DNA of 64,000 nt from UBA1941 sp046329575 (GCA_046329575.1 JAXLUJ010000016.1:11717-75716); one strand, 5' to 3'. Shown: positions 50,474 to 59,802, counted from the stretch's first letter. Notes: generated from the sequence alone by a model not told the origin. Numbers and translations: made by a program.

Positions 50474-51886
50474 ATGAAACGAAAGCTACCCCTTCCATGG
50501 TTGATGTTACCGCTGATGGTCCTTTTGTTTGGCAACGCCACCGCTCAGGGCGGTGAAGGCTACGGCGACGGATTAAAAGTAAAGTTCGACAGCACCGGTA
50601 ACCGCTACATCCGATTTATGCTGTGGTCGCAACTATGGATGCGCTACAGCCAAAATAATCCCGGAAGCACTATTAATGGCAAACCTTATAATTCGCAGTT
50701 CGATATAGCGTTGCGGCGCACCCGATTGGCGATATATGCACAAGTAACTCCAAAGTTTATGATACTGCTGCATATGGGCATCAACAACCAAACTTTGGTG
50801 AGTGGCGGGGCGCTTGGGCAAGGCGGATCGGGAACCGATGGGAAGAAGCCACAGTTTTTCATCCATGAAATTACCATGGAGCACAAAGTGTATAAGGACT
50901 ATCTCACGATTGGCGCAGGGCTGCATTACTACGGCGGTTTGTCGCGAAAAACGATGGCTTCTACCACCAACTTTATGGCTATGGATGCCCCGATTGTGAA
51001 CTGGCGCAATATTGATGCCGATGATCAGTTTGGCAGAAATTTCGGCGCGTTTGCAAAGGGTAAAGTGAAAGGCTTTGAATACCGGATTGGGTTCTACATG
51101 CCGTTTGTGATGTTGAGTGCTAACACCCTTACCAAACTAGACACTGCTTTAGCGCGCCATGGCTTGCAACAGGCGTCGTACCGGGGTTTGGGGAAGTCGG
51201 AACCGGCTGTGAACGGTTATTTCAATTATCAGTTTTTCGATAAGGAAGCAAATTTGCTGCCGTACTATGTGAATAGTTATATGGGCTCGAAGAAGGTGTT
51301 TAACGTAGGGGCCGGTTTCGATTTTCAGAAAAACTCGATGTGGTCAGTCCGCACCAATAGCGTGAATGGATTCGACACCATCAGCCATAATCAGTTCAGC
51401 GTTGCAGCAGATGTATTTGCCGACATTCCATTTAAAAAACTGAAAGGCTGTGCGCTTACCGCTTATGCCGTTTACTACTTCAATAATATGGGGCCTAACT
51501 TTGTTCGCAACATTGGTATCAGCAACCCCGCAAATGGAACTACAGCTTCGGCGGTTTTCAATGGCGCGGGCGATGCATTTCCCGTAGCAGGCACCGGGCA
51601 TGTAGCCTATGTAGAAGCAGGATGGCTGCTGCCGCCTACAAAGAAAGTAGGCAAGTTTCAGGTGTATGCCGATTTTATGGGCGCTTCGTATCAGCGCCTT
51701 AAAGATCCGGTGCTGGTGTATAATGCCGGCATTAACTGGTTGCTGAATTCGCACCACTGCAAACTCACGCTCAATTACAGGAACCGGCCGGTTTTCGACT
51801 ATACCAATAGTGCGGAAAAGTACGGCCCTATTCATCATATCGGTTCCCGAAACGAATTCACTATTCAATTCCAGGCATTTCTTTAA
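50474..51886 (+). CDS. outer-membrane porin of the carboxylate operon
   Basis: 470 aa with signal peptide (LPLMVLLFGNATAQ). Alternating amphipathic strands and a final aromatic strand, NEFTIQFQAFL, ending in Phe-Leu, fit an outer-membrane barrel; RFMLWSQLWMRYSQNNPGS and FDIALRRTRLAIYAQVTPKF are like the opening strands of phosphate-selective-porin-type proteins (OprO/P family). Presumed to admit the solute taken up by the MHS permease that follows 15 bp downstream. Confidence 0.83.
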   Translation: MKRKLPLPWLMLPLMVLLFGNATAQGGEGYGDGLKVKFDSTGNRYIRFMLWSQLWMRYSQNNPGSTINGKPYNSQFDIALRRTRLAIYAQVTPKFMILLHMGINNQTLVSGGALGQGGSGTDGKKPQFFIHEITMEHKVYKDYLTIGAGLHYYGGLSRKTMASTTNFMAMDAPIVNWRNIDADDQFGRNFGAFAKGKVKGFEYRIGFYMPFVMLSANTLTKLDTALARHGLQQASYRGLGKSEPAVNGYFNYQFFDKEANLLPYYVNSYMGSKKVFNVGAGFDFQKNSMWSVRTNSVNGFDTISHNQFSVAADVFADIPFKKLKGCALTAYAVYYFNNMGPNFVRNIGISNPANGTTASAVFNGAGDAFPVAGTGHVAYVEAGWLLPPTKKVGKFQVYADFMGASYQRLKDPVLVYNAGINWLLNSHHCKLTLNYRNRPVFDYTNSAEKYGPIHHIGSRNEFTIQFQAFL

Positions 51887-51901
51887 TCTAAACACCAACA
51901 C

Positions 51902-53458
51902 ATGAAAGAGCAATCCTTTAAAAACTCGATATGGCAGGTGATTGGCGCCTCATCGGTAGGCACGCTAATCGAATGGTACGACTTCTACATTTTCGGCAGT
52001 CTGGCAATTTTAATCTCGAAACAATTTTTTCCTGAAGACAAAAGCACGGCCGCATTGCTTTCTACGTTGGCCATTTTTGCAGCAGGCTTTATTGTACGTC
52101 CGTTCGGCGCGTTGGTATTTGGCCGCCTGGGCGATAAAGTGGGCCGTAAGTACACCTTCCTGCTCACGCTGGTATTGATGGGCGGTTCCACATTTTTGAT
52201 CGGTTTAATACCCGGCTATAGCAGTATTGGTGTGGCTGCTCCGTTGCTGGTGCTATTGCTTCGGTTAATTCAGGGGTTAGCGCTGGGCGGTGAGTATGGC
52301 GGCGCCGCCACCTATGTGGCCGAGCATGCACCGGCCGATAAGCGTGGCTTTTACACCAGTTGGATTCAAACTACGGCCACTCTGGGGCTGTTCCTTTCGC
52401 TGGGAATCATTTTGTTTACGCGCACCACACTTGGCGTTGACGATTTTAATAAATGGGGTTGGCGCATTCCGTTTTTGATGTCGTCGCTGCTGGTAATAGT
52501 TTCCATCATCATTCGTTTAAAAATGAATGAATCGCCATTGTTTGCCAAGTTGAAGAAAGAAGGAAAAACTTCGGTGAATCCACTCAAAGAAAGTTTCGGT
52601 AAAAAAGTAAATCTGAAAATGGTGTTGCTGGCTTTGTTTGGCGCTACTATGGGTCAGGGTGTGGTTTGGTACACCGGTCAGTTTTACGCGCAATCTTTTT
52701 TGGAAAATACCTGCAAAATGGATTTTGAGCAATCGCGAACTATTTTGCTTTGGGCCATTGTTTTTGCAACGCCTTTCTTTATTGTGTTTGGCGCTTTGAG
52801 CGATAAAATTGGTCGCAAGTGGATTATGATGTGCGGTATGCTGTTGGGTATTCTTACCTATCGCCCCATGTACCGTGCTATACTGGAAATGACGGATGCA
52901 AAAAACAAGACCGAGATGGTGGAAAAGCGTGATGTAAAGAGGGAATTTACTGCCTTTGCCAATTCAGCTGATGGAATAGTAAAAACCACTACGGTAAGCA
53001 CCTTCACCGATGGAGCGGTTTTCAAAGAAGTAGTTACTGACACCAGTTACGGTAATGGTCAGCTAGCCGTAGTTCATGATAAGAAGATCGAAAAGAAAGT
53101 AGGCAGCAGCGATTATAAGTTCATCATCTTACTGCTATTCTTCCAAATTATTTATGTGACCATGGTATATGGCCCTATTGCTGCATTTTTGGTAGAATTA
53201 TTCCCAACCCGTATTCGGTACACGTCTATGTCGTTGCCCTATCACATCGGAAATGGCGTTTTTGGCGGTTTAGTGCCTTTCATAAGTACGCTTATTATTG
53301 AATACACCAAAACGCCTGAACTGCCCAAAGGCGAACCGCTGGCGGGGTTGTGGTATCCCATTTCGATAGCGGCCGTTTGTTTGCTCATCGGCACTTTGTA
53401 TCTCACCAACAAACGCGATGAGGATGTAAGCGATGATGTAAATGAATATGTACACTGA
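51902..53458 (+). CDS. MFS metabolite:H+ symporter (MHS family, ProP/KgtP-like)
   Basis: 518 aa, 12 membrane helices. SVGTLIEWYDFYIFGSLA (14-31) and GRLGDKVGRKYTFLLTLVL (74-92 region), GLALGGEYGGAATYVAEHAP and ALSDKIGRKW are MHS signatures. Members co-import carboxylates or osmolytes with protons. About 80 residues between the eighth and ninth helices (EMTDAKNKTEMVEKRDVKRE and following) form an extra polar loop absent from E. coli ProP and KgtP. Given acs downstream, acetate or another short carboxylate is a fair guess. Confidence 0.92.
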   Translation: MKEQSFKNSIWQVIGASSVGTLIEWYDFYIFGSLAILISKQFFPEDKSTAALLSTLAIFAAGFIVRPFGALVFGRLGDKVGRKYTFLLTLVLMGGSTFLIGLIPGYSSIGVAAPLLVLLLRLIQGLALGGEYGGAATYVAEHAPADKRGFYTSWIQTTATLGLFLSLGIILFTRTTLGVDDFNKWGWRIPFLMSSLLVIVSIIIRLKMNESPLFAKLKKEGKTSVNPLKESFGKKVNLKMVLLALFGATMGQGVVWYTGQFYAQSFLENTCKMDFEQSRTILLWAIVFATPFFIVFGALSDKIGRKWIMMCGMLLGILTYRPMYRAILEMTDAKNKTEMVEKRDVKREFTAFANSADGIVKTTTVSTFTDGAVFKEVVTDTSYGNGQLAVVHDKKIEKKVGSSDYKFIILLLFFQIIYVTMVYGPIAAFLVELFPTRIRYTSMSLPYHIGNGVFGGLVPFISTLIIEYTKTPELPKGEPLAGLWYPISIAAVCLLIGTLYLTNKRDEDVSDDVNEYVH

Positions 53459-53484
53459 TTTTTTTAAAAGAAAAAGAGAAAATT

Positions 53485-53706
53485 ATGAATACCGTTAAAC
53501 GACTTTCAGGATTTTTGTGGATGCTGATGGGGCCGGCCGCCATCGGATTTCTAATGATGCAGGCAATGAGAAAACTCAGTTTGCCAACTGCCACAACTAA
53601 CGATTATTTGCAATGGTCTATTATCATTTTGATTTTCCTGCCCATTGCGGCCGGACTGGTGATTTTTGGATATTTTTCGACCAAAGGCGAATACGACTTC
53701 GATTAG
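53485..53706 (+). CDS. small membrane protein (DUF6814-like) of the MHS operon
   Basis: 73 aa with two membrane helices (FLWMLMGPAAIGFLMMQ and IIILIFLPIAAGLVIFGYF) and an acidic tail, GEYDFD. Such a protein commonly sits after MHS-type carriers in Bacteroidetes; it may be a transporter subunit or stabiliser. Family match is by size and place. Confidence 0.8.
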   Translation: MNTVKRLSGFLWMLMGPAAIGFLMMQAMRKLSLPTATTNDYLQWSIIILIFLPIAAGLVIFGYFSTKGEYDFD

Positions 53707-53707
53707 T

Positions 53708-53896
53708 ATGGAAGGCGAACGGCAGGCAAAATTAATAACGCTCTGTTTAACCGGTTGGCTGTTGCTCAGTTTCCCGGTGCTCAGCATGACCAGCACACCT
53801 AAAATGCTGGGCGGAATTCCTGTTTTGTTCGTGTATGTTTTTACAACTTGGTTGTTTTTTATACTGGCCACTTATTTAATTACCAGAAAAAGCTGA
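53708..53896 (+). CDS. small two-helix membrane protein before the symporter-kinase
   Basis: 62 aa from the ATG at 53708, 1 bp after the preceding stop. Two helices, ITLCLTGWLLLSFPVLSM and LFVYVFTTWLFFILATYLIT, with a short loop between: the layout of DUF3311/DUF485-type partners of solute symporters. The next gene begins 1 bp later, so it is probably part of that sensor-transporter. Confidence 0.75.
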   Translation: MEGERQAKLITLCLTGWLLLSFPVLSMTSTPKMLGGIPVLFVYVFTTWLFFILATYLITRKS

Positions 53897-53897
53897 A

Positions 53898-56624
53898 ATG
53901 ATCACCTCGCTTCCGCTTCTTCTTATTGCTTTAGTCTATTTACTGGTCTTGTTCGCCATTGCTTATTTGGCCGAAAAAAGAAATGCCTTTACTGATAAAT
54001 TGGCTGCAAGTCCGTACATCTATGCGCTATCGATTGGCGTTTATTGTACAGCCTGGACTTTTTACGGCAGCATAGGCAAGGCCTCGCTCAATGGTTTTCA
54101 ATTTTTGGCGGTTTACATTGGCCCCACGCTGTTTGCACCACTATGGCTCATCGTGCTTCGCAAAATCATCCGTATCGCCAAGGTTCAGCACCTTACTACC
54201 ATCTCCGATTTCATTTCAGCCAGATATGGAAAGGATATGTATTTGGGCGCTATGGTGGCTGTTTTTTGTTTGATAGGCGTAATTCCTTACATCGCTTTGC
54301 AATTAAAAGCTATTTCAGAAAGTTTTGATTTGGTGTCGCATGGCGTTTCCGATACGCCCCGGCCCTTTACCATACTTTCCGATAAAGCCCTTTACTCAGC
54401 CATTCTGCTGGCTGTTTTTACCATTCTTTTTGGAATGCGAAAAGTGGAAGCTACCGAACAACATCGCGGAATGGTTGCTGCCATTGCATTTGAATCGCTT
54501 ATCAAACTCATCGCCTTTCTGGTTGCAGGCATATTCATTACTTACATCGTGTTTAATGGCTTTGGCGATATCTTCCAACAAGCCACTTTATTTCCCGATA
54601 GCGAAACGCTGTTTACCGTAAGCGGGAAAAGTCCGTACGGTGAATGGTTTTCCATTTGCTTTCTATCCGGAATAGCTGCAGTAATGTTACCCAGGCAGTT
54701 TCAGGTGGGCGTGGTAGAAAATGTAGAAGAACGGCATTTGGAAAAATCGGTGTGGATTTTTCCGCTCTATGTTTTTCTTATCAATCTTTTCGTTTTACCG
54801 GTGGCATTTGCCGGTCGAATTTTGTTCGCAAAAGGAGGGATGAATGCCGACTATTATATTTTGGGTATTCCCATGTTAGCCGGTCAAAAATTCATAACCA
54901 TGCTGGTATATATCGGTGGTTTTTCAGCCGCCAGCAGCATGATTATTGTTGAAACTATATCGCTCAGCACTATGGTTTCTAACAATCTGATTTTGCCATT
55001 TTTTATACGAAACAATTTTCTTCAACGCTGGCAATTGCGTTATATCAACGCCATCACCCTGTATAGCCGAAGAATAAGTGTAGTACTCATTCTATTAGCG
55101 GCCTACCTTTACTTTCTAAATATTAAACAGAATTTGCCGTTGGTAAATATCGGCCTCATCTCCTTTGTTTCGGTAGCTCAATTTATACCGGCAATCATTG
55201 GCGGAATTTTTTGGAAGCAGGCGAATAAGAATGCCGCCATTACAGGAATTTTACTTGGGTTTGCACTTTGGTTTTACACCCTGGTGCTACCATCAGTTGC
55301 CGGTAGCGGTTGGGTGAGCGCTTCATTTGTGGCCAATGGACCTTTTCACATCGCCTGGCTCAAACCGTATGAATTATTTACCCTTCAGGAATTCAGTCCG
55401 GTTACCAATGCCCTTTTTTGGAGTATGTTTTTTAATGTAGGTGCTTTTGTAATGTTATCGGTGTGGAGCAAACAATCAGATGAAGAAAAAAGTCAGGCCG
55501 AAATTTTTGTAGATATATTCAAATATGCCGAACGCTTTGAAAATTCTACGGTTTGGAAAGGCGTAGCTTATCTGGGCGATTTGCAAAAGCTAATTGGCAG
55601 TTTTACCGGAGCTCCACGTGCCGAACAACTGCTTCGGGGATTCGCCAACCGCTACAAAATTGACTGGCAAACAAGTTCAAATATTGATTCGCGTTTAGTG
55701 GGTTATACCGAACGAATTTTATCGGGTTATGTAGGCTCGGCATCGGCCCGCCTGATGATAGCTGCCACAACCAAAGAAGAACAAATTAATTTGGAAGGCT
55801 TGATGGAAGTAATGCGAGAGTCGCAACAACTGATTCATTTAAACAAAGAACTTACCCGAAAGACCGGCGAACTGAAACAGGCTAAAGAACAATTAGAAGA
55901 GGCCAATAATAATCTCAAAAGACTGGATGCGCTAAAAGACGATTTTCTGACCACCGTTACGCATGAACTGCGAACGCCTATCACTTCTATTCGTGCATTC
56001 TCTGAAATATTGTATGATAACGGGGATATGGAAAGCGAACAACGGCAGCATTATTTGGCTATCATTACTAAAGAAACCGAACGTATCGGACGCCTCATAT
56101 CACAGGTTCTGGATTTAGAAAAATATGAATCGGGCAAACAAACGCTTCAATTGGCATCGTGGAATCTGGAAGAGTTTATAAAGGAATGTGTGGAATCGGT
56201 AGAGCAACTGGCAAAGCATCAGCAAATCACACTTTCTTACAAAGTAGATTACGAAATAGGCGATTTGGTTTTTGATCGCGATAAACTTACACAGGTGGTT
56301 ATTAATCTGCTGTCAAATGCTATTAAACATGTAGAGCCGGGAAAAGGCGTAATTGATTTAAGAGCTGTTCAGGAACAAAATAGGGTGAAAATTTCTGTTC
56401 GTGATAATGGAAAAGGAATTGGCGAGGCCTTTCAAAAGGCCATTTTTGAAAAATTTTATCAGGCCGATAACCAAACCCTTCGCAAACCTAAAGGAAGTGG
56501 TCTCGGCCTTCCAATAAGCCGGCGAATTGTTGAACTTCACGAAGGAAATTTACAAGTGATCAGCACCTTGAACGAAGGCGCGTATTTCTATTTTACCATT
56601 CCCTGCATCCTGAAAAACCACTGA
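53898..56624 (+). CDS. SSS-family symporter-histidine kinase fusion (CbrA/CrbS-like)
   Basis: 908 aa. Residues 1-530: Na+/solute-symporter fold of 13 or so helices (SPYIYALSIGVYCTAWTFYG, LTTISDFISARYG, IAAVMLPRQFQVGVVENVEE). A linker with coiled coil (LKQAKEQLEEANNNLKRL) leads to HisKA with VTHELRTPITSI, His689, and HATPase with INLLSNAIKH, RDNGKGIG and GSGLGLPISRRIV. CrbS/CbrA proteins of proteobacteria have the same fusion and control acetyl-CoA synthetase or carbon-source genes. Here the operon itself carries acs. A cognate regulator follows 3 bp downstream. Confidence 0.96.
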   Translation: MITSLPLLLIALVYLLVLFAIAYLAEKRNAFTDKLAASPYIYALSIGVYCTAWTFYGSIGKASLNGFQFLAVYIGPTLFAPLWLIVLRKIIRIAKVQHLTTISDFISARYGKDMYLGAMVAVFCLIGVIPYIALQLKAISESFDLVSHGVSDTPRPFTILSDKALYSAILLAVFTILFGMRKVEATEQHRGMVAAIAFESLIKLIAFLVAGIFITYIVFNGFGDIFQQATLFPDSETLFTVSGKSPYGEWFSICFLSGIAAVMLPRQFQVGVVENVEERHLEKSVWIFPLYVFLINLFVLPVAFAGRILFAKGGMNADYYILGIPMLAGQKFITMLVYIGGFSAASSMIIVETISLSTMVSNNLILPFFIRNNFLQRWQLRYINAITLYSRRISVVLILLAAYLYFLNIKQNLPLVNIGLISFVSVAQFIPAIIGGIFWKQANKNAAITGILLGFALWFYTLVLPSVAGSGWVSASFVANGPFHIAWLKPYELFTLQEFSPVTNALFWSMFFNVGAFVMLSVWSKQSDEEKSQAEIFVDIFKYAERFENSTVWKGVAYLGDLQKLIGSFTGAPRAEQLLRGFANRYKIDWQTSSNIDSRLVGYTERILSGYVGSASARLMIAATTKEEQINLEGLMEVMRESQQLIHLNKELTRKTGELKQAKEQLEEANNNLKRLDALKDDFLTTVTHELRTPITSIRAFSEILYDNGDMESEQRQHYLAIITKETERIGRLISQVLDLEKYESGKQTLQLASWNLEEFIKECVESVEQLAKHQQITLSYKVDYEIGDLVFDRDKLTQVVINLLSNAIKHVEPGKGVIDLRAVQEQNRVKISVRDNGKGIGEAFQKAIFEKFYQADNQTLRKPKGSGLGLPISRRIVELHEGNLQVISTLNEGAYFYFTIPCILKNH

Positions 56625-56627
56625 TTC

Positions 56628-57056
56628 ATGAGCCAAAAACATAAAATACTGATTGCCGACGACGAACCTAACATTCTGCTCTCGCTCGAATTTTTGATGA
56701 AGAAAATGAACTATGAAGTTTTTATTGCGCGGAATGGAAGTGAGGCGATGGAAATTCTGAAAACAGAAATTCCTGATTTGGTAGTTCTGGATGTAATGAT
56801 GCCCGACCTCGACGGCTATGAGATTTGCAAGCACATCCGCAAAACTGCTTTATTAAAGCACATTAAGGTGGTGTTTATAAGTGCTAAAACGAAAGAGGTG
56901 GATATCGCCAAAGGCCTCGCACTAGGCGCCGATGACTACATCACCAAACCTTTTAGCACTCGTTTTCTGATGAATCGTGTGAAAGAATTATTGCAGCCGG
57001 AAGGCCCCGGAAAATCAATCATCCTGTTCTCGATATTTCAAAAATTAAATTTCTAA
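56628..57056 (+). CDS. single-domain response regulator
   Basis: 142 aa. Receiver domain only: Asp11-Asp12, phospho-acceptor Asp55 (VVLDVMMPDLDG), and Lys108 in YITKPF. No DNA-binding domain follows; the tail after residue 122 is short and hydrophobic (SIILFSIFQKLNF). CrbR/CbrB relatives have an output domain, so here the signal must go to a protein partner. It lies between the symporter-kinase and acs. Confidence 0.93.
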   Translation: MSQKHKILIADDEPNILLSLEFLMKKMNYEVFIARNGSEAMEILKTEIPDLVVLDVMMPDLDGYEICKHIRKTALLKHIKVVFISAKTKEVDIAKGLALGADDYITKPFSTRFLMNRVKELLQPEGPGKSIILFSIFQKLNF

Positions 57057-57060
57057 AATC

Positions 57061-58965
57061 ATGAATAAACTACCGCAAATCCAATCGCTGGAAGAATACC
57101 ATCAGCAATATCAACGCAGTATTAATGACCCTGCCGCATTTTGGGCAGAAATTGCCGAACATTTTCAATGGAATAAAAAGTGGGATCGCGTACTGAACTG
57201 GAATTTCTCAGAACCGAATATCAAATGGTTTGAAGGGGCACGATTAAATATTACCGAGAATTGCCTCGACCGAAATGCCACTCAGCATGGCAATCGCATT
57301 GCCATCATCTGGGAACCTAATGATCCGAACGAAGCCGTTAGAAAGATCAGTTACTCGGAACTATTTCAGCAAGTGCAGCATTTTTCAAATGTGTTGCTGG
57401 CCAACAGTATTCAAAAAGGTGACCGGGTTTGCATCTATCTTCCTATGATTCCGGAGGCTGCCGTGGCCATGCTGGCCTGTGCCCGAATTGGAGCCATACA
57501 TTCTGTGGTATTTGCGGGGTTCAGCGCCCAATCTATTTCCGATCGCGTTAATGATTCGAAATGCAAAATGATTATTACAGCAGATGGGTTTTTTCGTGGA
57601 GAGAAGAAGTTTGAACTCAAAAAAAATGTGGACGAAGCATTGCAAACCACGCCTTCTATTGAAAAGTGCATAGTTTTCAATCATAGGAATATAAACGTTC
57701 CTATGGTACCGGGGCGTGATTTGTGGTGGCATGAAGAATTACCTAAAGTAGCTCCAGAAAACAAAGCGGCTGTGATGGATGCTGAAGATCCGCTTTTCAT
57801 TCTTTACACATCTGGTTCTACCGGAAAACCAAAAGGCGTGTTGCACACTATTGCAGGCTATATGGTATATGCCGCTTACACTTTCAAAAATGTTTTTCAG
57901 TATCGCGAAAATGAAATCTTCTGCTGTACTGCCGATATTGGTTGGGTTACCGGTCATACTTACATTGTTTATGGTCCATTGCTCAACGGGGCCACTACCA
58001 TTATGTTTGAAGGCGTTCCTACTTATCCCGATGCCGGACGATTCTGGTCGATGATCGATAAACATCGCGTCAATATTTTCTACACCGCACCAACGGCTAT
58101 ACGTTCATTACAAGCTTTTGGCGAAGGTGTTTTTGAGGATAAAGATTTATCATCGCTTCGCGTTTTAGGTTCGGTTGGCGAGCCGATTAATGAAGAAGCC
58201 TGGCATTGGTATCACCAAAATGTAGGTAAGGGAAATTGTCCGATTGTAGATACGTGGTGGCAAACTGAAACCGGAGGTTGTTTGATATCGCCATTGGCAG
58301 GAATTACGCCATTGAAGCCTGCCTTTGCAACATTGCCCTTGCCAGGAGTAGATTTAATAATTGTGGATGAAAAAGGGAATGAAATAAAAGGTAATGGGGT
58401 AGAAGGGAATTTGTGCATTCGCCATCCTTGGCCGGGCATGGCTCGTTCGGTTTATGGCGATCACGAGCGTTTTCGAACCACCTATTTCACTACTTATCCC
58501 AATTTATATTTTACCGGCGATGGTTGTAAACGCGATGAAGATAGTTATTACCGCATCACCGGGCGTGTAGATGACGTAATCAACGTATCGGGCCACCGCA
58601 TTGGTACCGGTGAATTAGAAGACGCGATTAACGTTCATGGCGAAGTGATTGAAAGCGCCGTAGTGGCCTTTCCGCATGATGTGAAAGGCCAGGCTATTTA
58701 TGCCTATATTATTTGCGACCGCCATGTTGAAGATCGCGAAGGAATGTATAAGGACATCCGCGATCACGTAACCAAAGTGATTGGCGCATTTGCACGGCCC
58801 GATGTAATACAGATTGTCCCGGCCCTACCGCGAACCCGAAGCGGAAAGATCATGCGTCGTATTTTGCGAAAGATTGCTGAAGGTGAAACATCTAACTTCG
58901 GTGATACCAGCACGTTAATTGATCCGGCTGTGGTGCAACAAATTTTGCAGGGGAAAAAAGCGTAG
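57061..58965 (+). CDS. acs: acetyl-CoA synthetase
   Basis: 634 aa; makes acetyl-CoA from acetate, ATP and CoA. Seen: VFAGFSAQSISDRVNDS, P-loop-like YTSGSTGKPKGVLHT, GWVTGHTYIVYGPL, DTWWQTETGG, TGDGCKRDEDSYYRITGRVD DV (spaced) and ARTRSGKIMRR-type end PRTRSGKIMRRILRK with the acetylatable Lys596. Short for Acs (about 650) but with all motifs. Last gene of the acetate-type operon. Confidence 0.97.
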   Translation: MNKLPQIQSLEEYHQQYQRSINDPAAFWAEIAEHFQWNKKWDRVLNWNFSEPNIKWFEGARLNITENCLDRNATQHGNRIAIIWEPNDPNEAVRKISYSELFQQVQHFSNVLLANSIQKGDRVCIYLPMIPEAAVAMLACARIGAIHSVVFAGFSAQSISDRVNDSKCKMIITADGFFRGEKKFELKKNVDEALQTTPSIEKCIVFNHRNINVPMVPGRDLWWHEELPKVAPENKAAVMDAEDPLFILYTSGSTGKPKGVLHTIAGYMVYAAYTFKNVFQYRENEIFCCTADIGWVTGHTYIVYGPLLNGATTIMFEGVPTYPDAGRFWSMIDKHRVNIFYTAPTAIRSLQAFGEGVFEDKDLSSLRVLGSVGEPINEEAWHWYHQNVGKGNCPIVDTWWQTETGGCLISPLAGITPLKPAFATLPLPGVDLIIVDEKGNEIKGNGVEGNLCIRHPWPGMARSVYGDHERFRTTYFTTYPNLYFTGDGCKRDEDSYYRITGRVDDVINVSGHRIGTGELEDAINVHGEVIESAVVAFPHDVKGQAIYAYIICDRHVEDREGMYKDIRDHVTKVIGAFARPDVIQIVPALPRTRSGKIMRRILRKIAEGETSNFGDTSTLIDPAVVQQILQGKKA

Positions 58966-59275
58966 AAGATGCGAGCTATGAGCCACGAGCTACCACACCC
59001 ACCACACTCACCACACGGATAAACGTATACACGGATACACATTTAGCCGCAAGTAGAAAGATGCGAGCTACGAGCCGCGAGCTATGAGCCACGAGCTACC
59101 ACACTTACCACACCCACCACACCCACCACACCCACCACACGGATACACTCTTCAGGCACAAGATACAAGATACAAGACGCAAGACGCAAGCTGCGAGCCA
59201 TGAGCCATGAGCTTTTAGCCACCACACTCACCACACCCACCACACCCACCACACCCACCACACGGATACACCCCT
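58966..59275. repeat. mixed tandem arrays, 7-bp, 8-bp and 9-bp units
   Basis: GAGCTAT/GAGCCAC heptads, CACGGATA octads and CCACACCCA 9-mers alternate. A further block of CCACACCCA at 59402-59445 follows the pseudo-tRNA. Same families as near 45.9-46.17 kb. Confidence 0.93.
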
Positions 59276-59279
59276 AAAA

Positions 59280-59363
59280 CAGAAAAGCCCTTCATTACTG
59301 AAGAGCTTTTCTGCGGATCGGGTGACTCGAACCCGCGACCTCCGCCGAGAGGGCGGCATCTGA
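59280..59363 (-). pseudogene. truncated tRNA-Asp copy with its terminator
   Basis: 59314-59363 matches the 3' half of tRNA-Asp (GCGGATCGG, then ACTCGAACCCGCGACCTCCG) but the anticodon bases and 5' half are missing. Upstream on the plus strand (59280-59313) is a second copy of the real gene's terminator hairpin. It is a partial duplication of 59454-59540. Confidence 0.85.
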
Positions 59364-59453
59364 TAATGTTAAGTAGAAAGTTGCGAGCTATTAGCATCGA
59401 GCTACCACACTTACCACACCCACCACACCCACCACACGGATACACCCCTAAAA

Positions 59454-59487
59454 CAGAAAAGCCCTTCATTACTGAAGAGCTTTTCTG
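59454..59487 (-). terminator. intrinsic terminator of tRNA-Asp
   Basis: CAGAAAAGC and GCTTTTCTG with an inner CTTCA/TGAAG pair form a long stem; on the minus strand TTTT follows directly. It touches the 3' end of tRNA-Asp. Confidence 0.85.
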
Positions 59488-59561
59488 CGGATCGGACGGG
59501 ACTCGAACCCGCGACCTCCGCCGTGACAGGGCGGCATTCTAACCAACTGAACTACCGATCC
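59488..59561 (-). tRNA. tRNA-Asp, anticodon GTC
   Basis: 74 nt. Acceptor GGATCGG with CCGATCC, discriminator G; D arm AGTTCAGTTGGTTAGAAT; anticodon loop CTGTCAC; T arm GCGGGTTCGAGTCCCGT. No encoded CCA. Intact, unlike the neighbouring fragments. Confidence 0.97.
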
Positions 59562-59591
59562 AATATTGTCATTCAATCTATCGAAAGTTAC

Positions 59592-59708
59592 CGAGAGAGC
59601 AACCTTCTAACTAACTGAACTATTGATCAAATATTGTTATTCAATCTATTCGAAAGTTACCGAGAGGGCATCTTTCTAACCAACTGAACTACCGATCCAA
59701 TATTGTTG
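59592..59708 (-). pseudogene. two decayed 5' tRNA-Asp fragments in tandem
   Basis: 59592-59659 and 59660-59708 each repeat the end of tRNA-Asp plus its upstream flank: TTCTAACCAACTGAACTACC, GATCCAATATTGTTATTCAA, TCTATTCGAAAGTTACCGAG. The first has more changes (ACTATTGATCAAA). Neither can fold into a tRNA. Confidence 0.82.
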
Positions 59709-59802
59709 CTAACCAAATGATCACAATAAATCTTTCGATTAGCGGGACGCAAATATATACGGATTTATTTTTCCAGCAATGCCTTTCGAAAAAAAATGTT
59801 GG

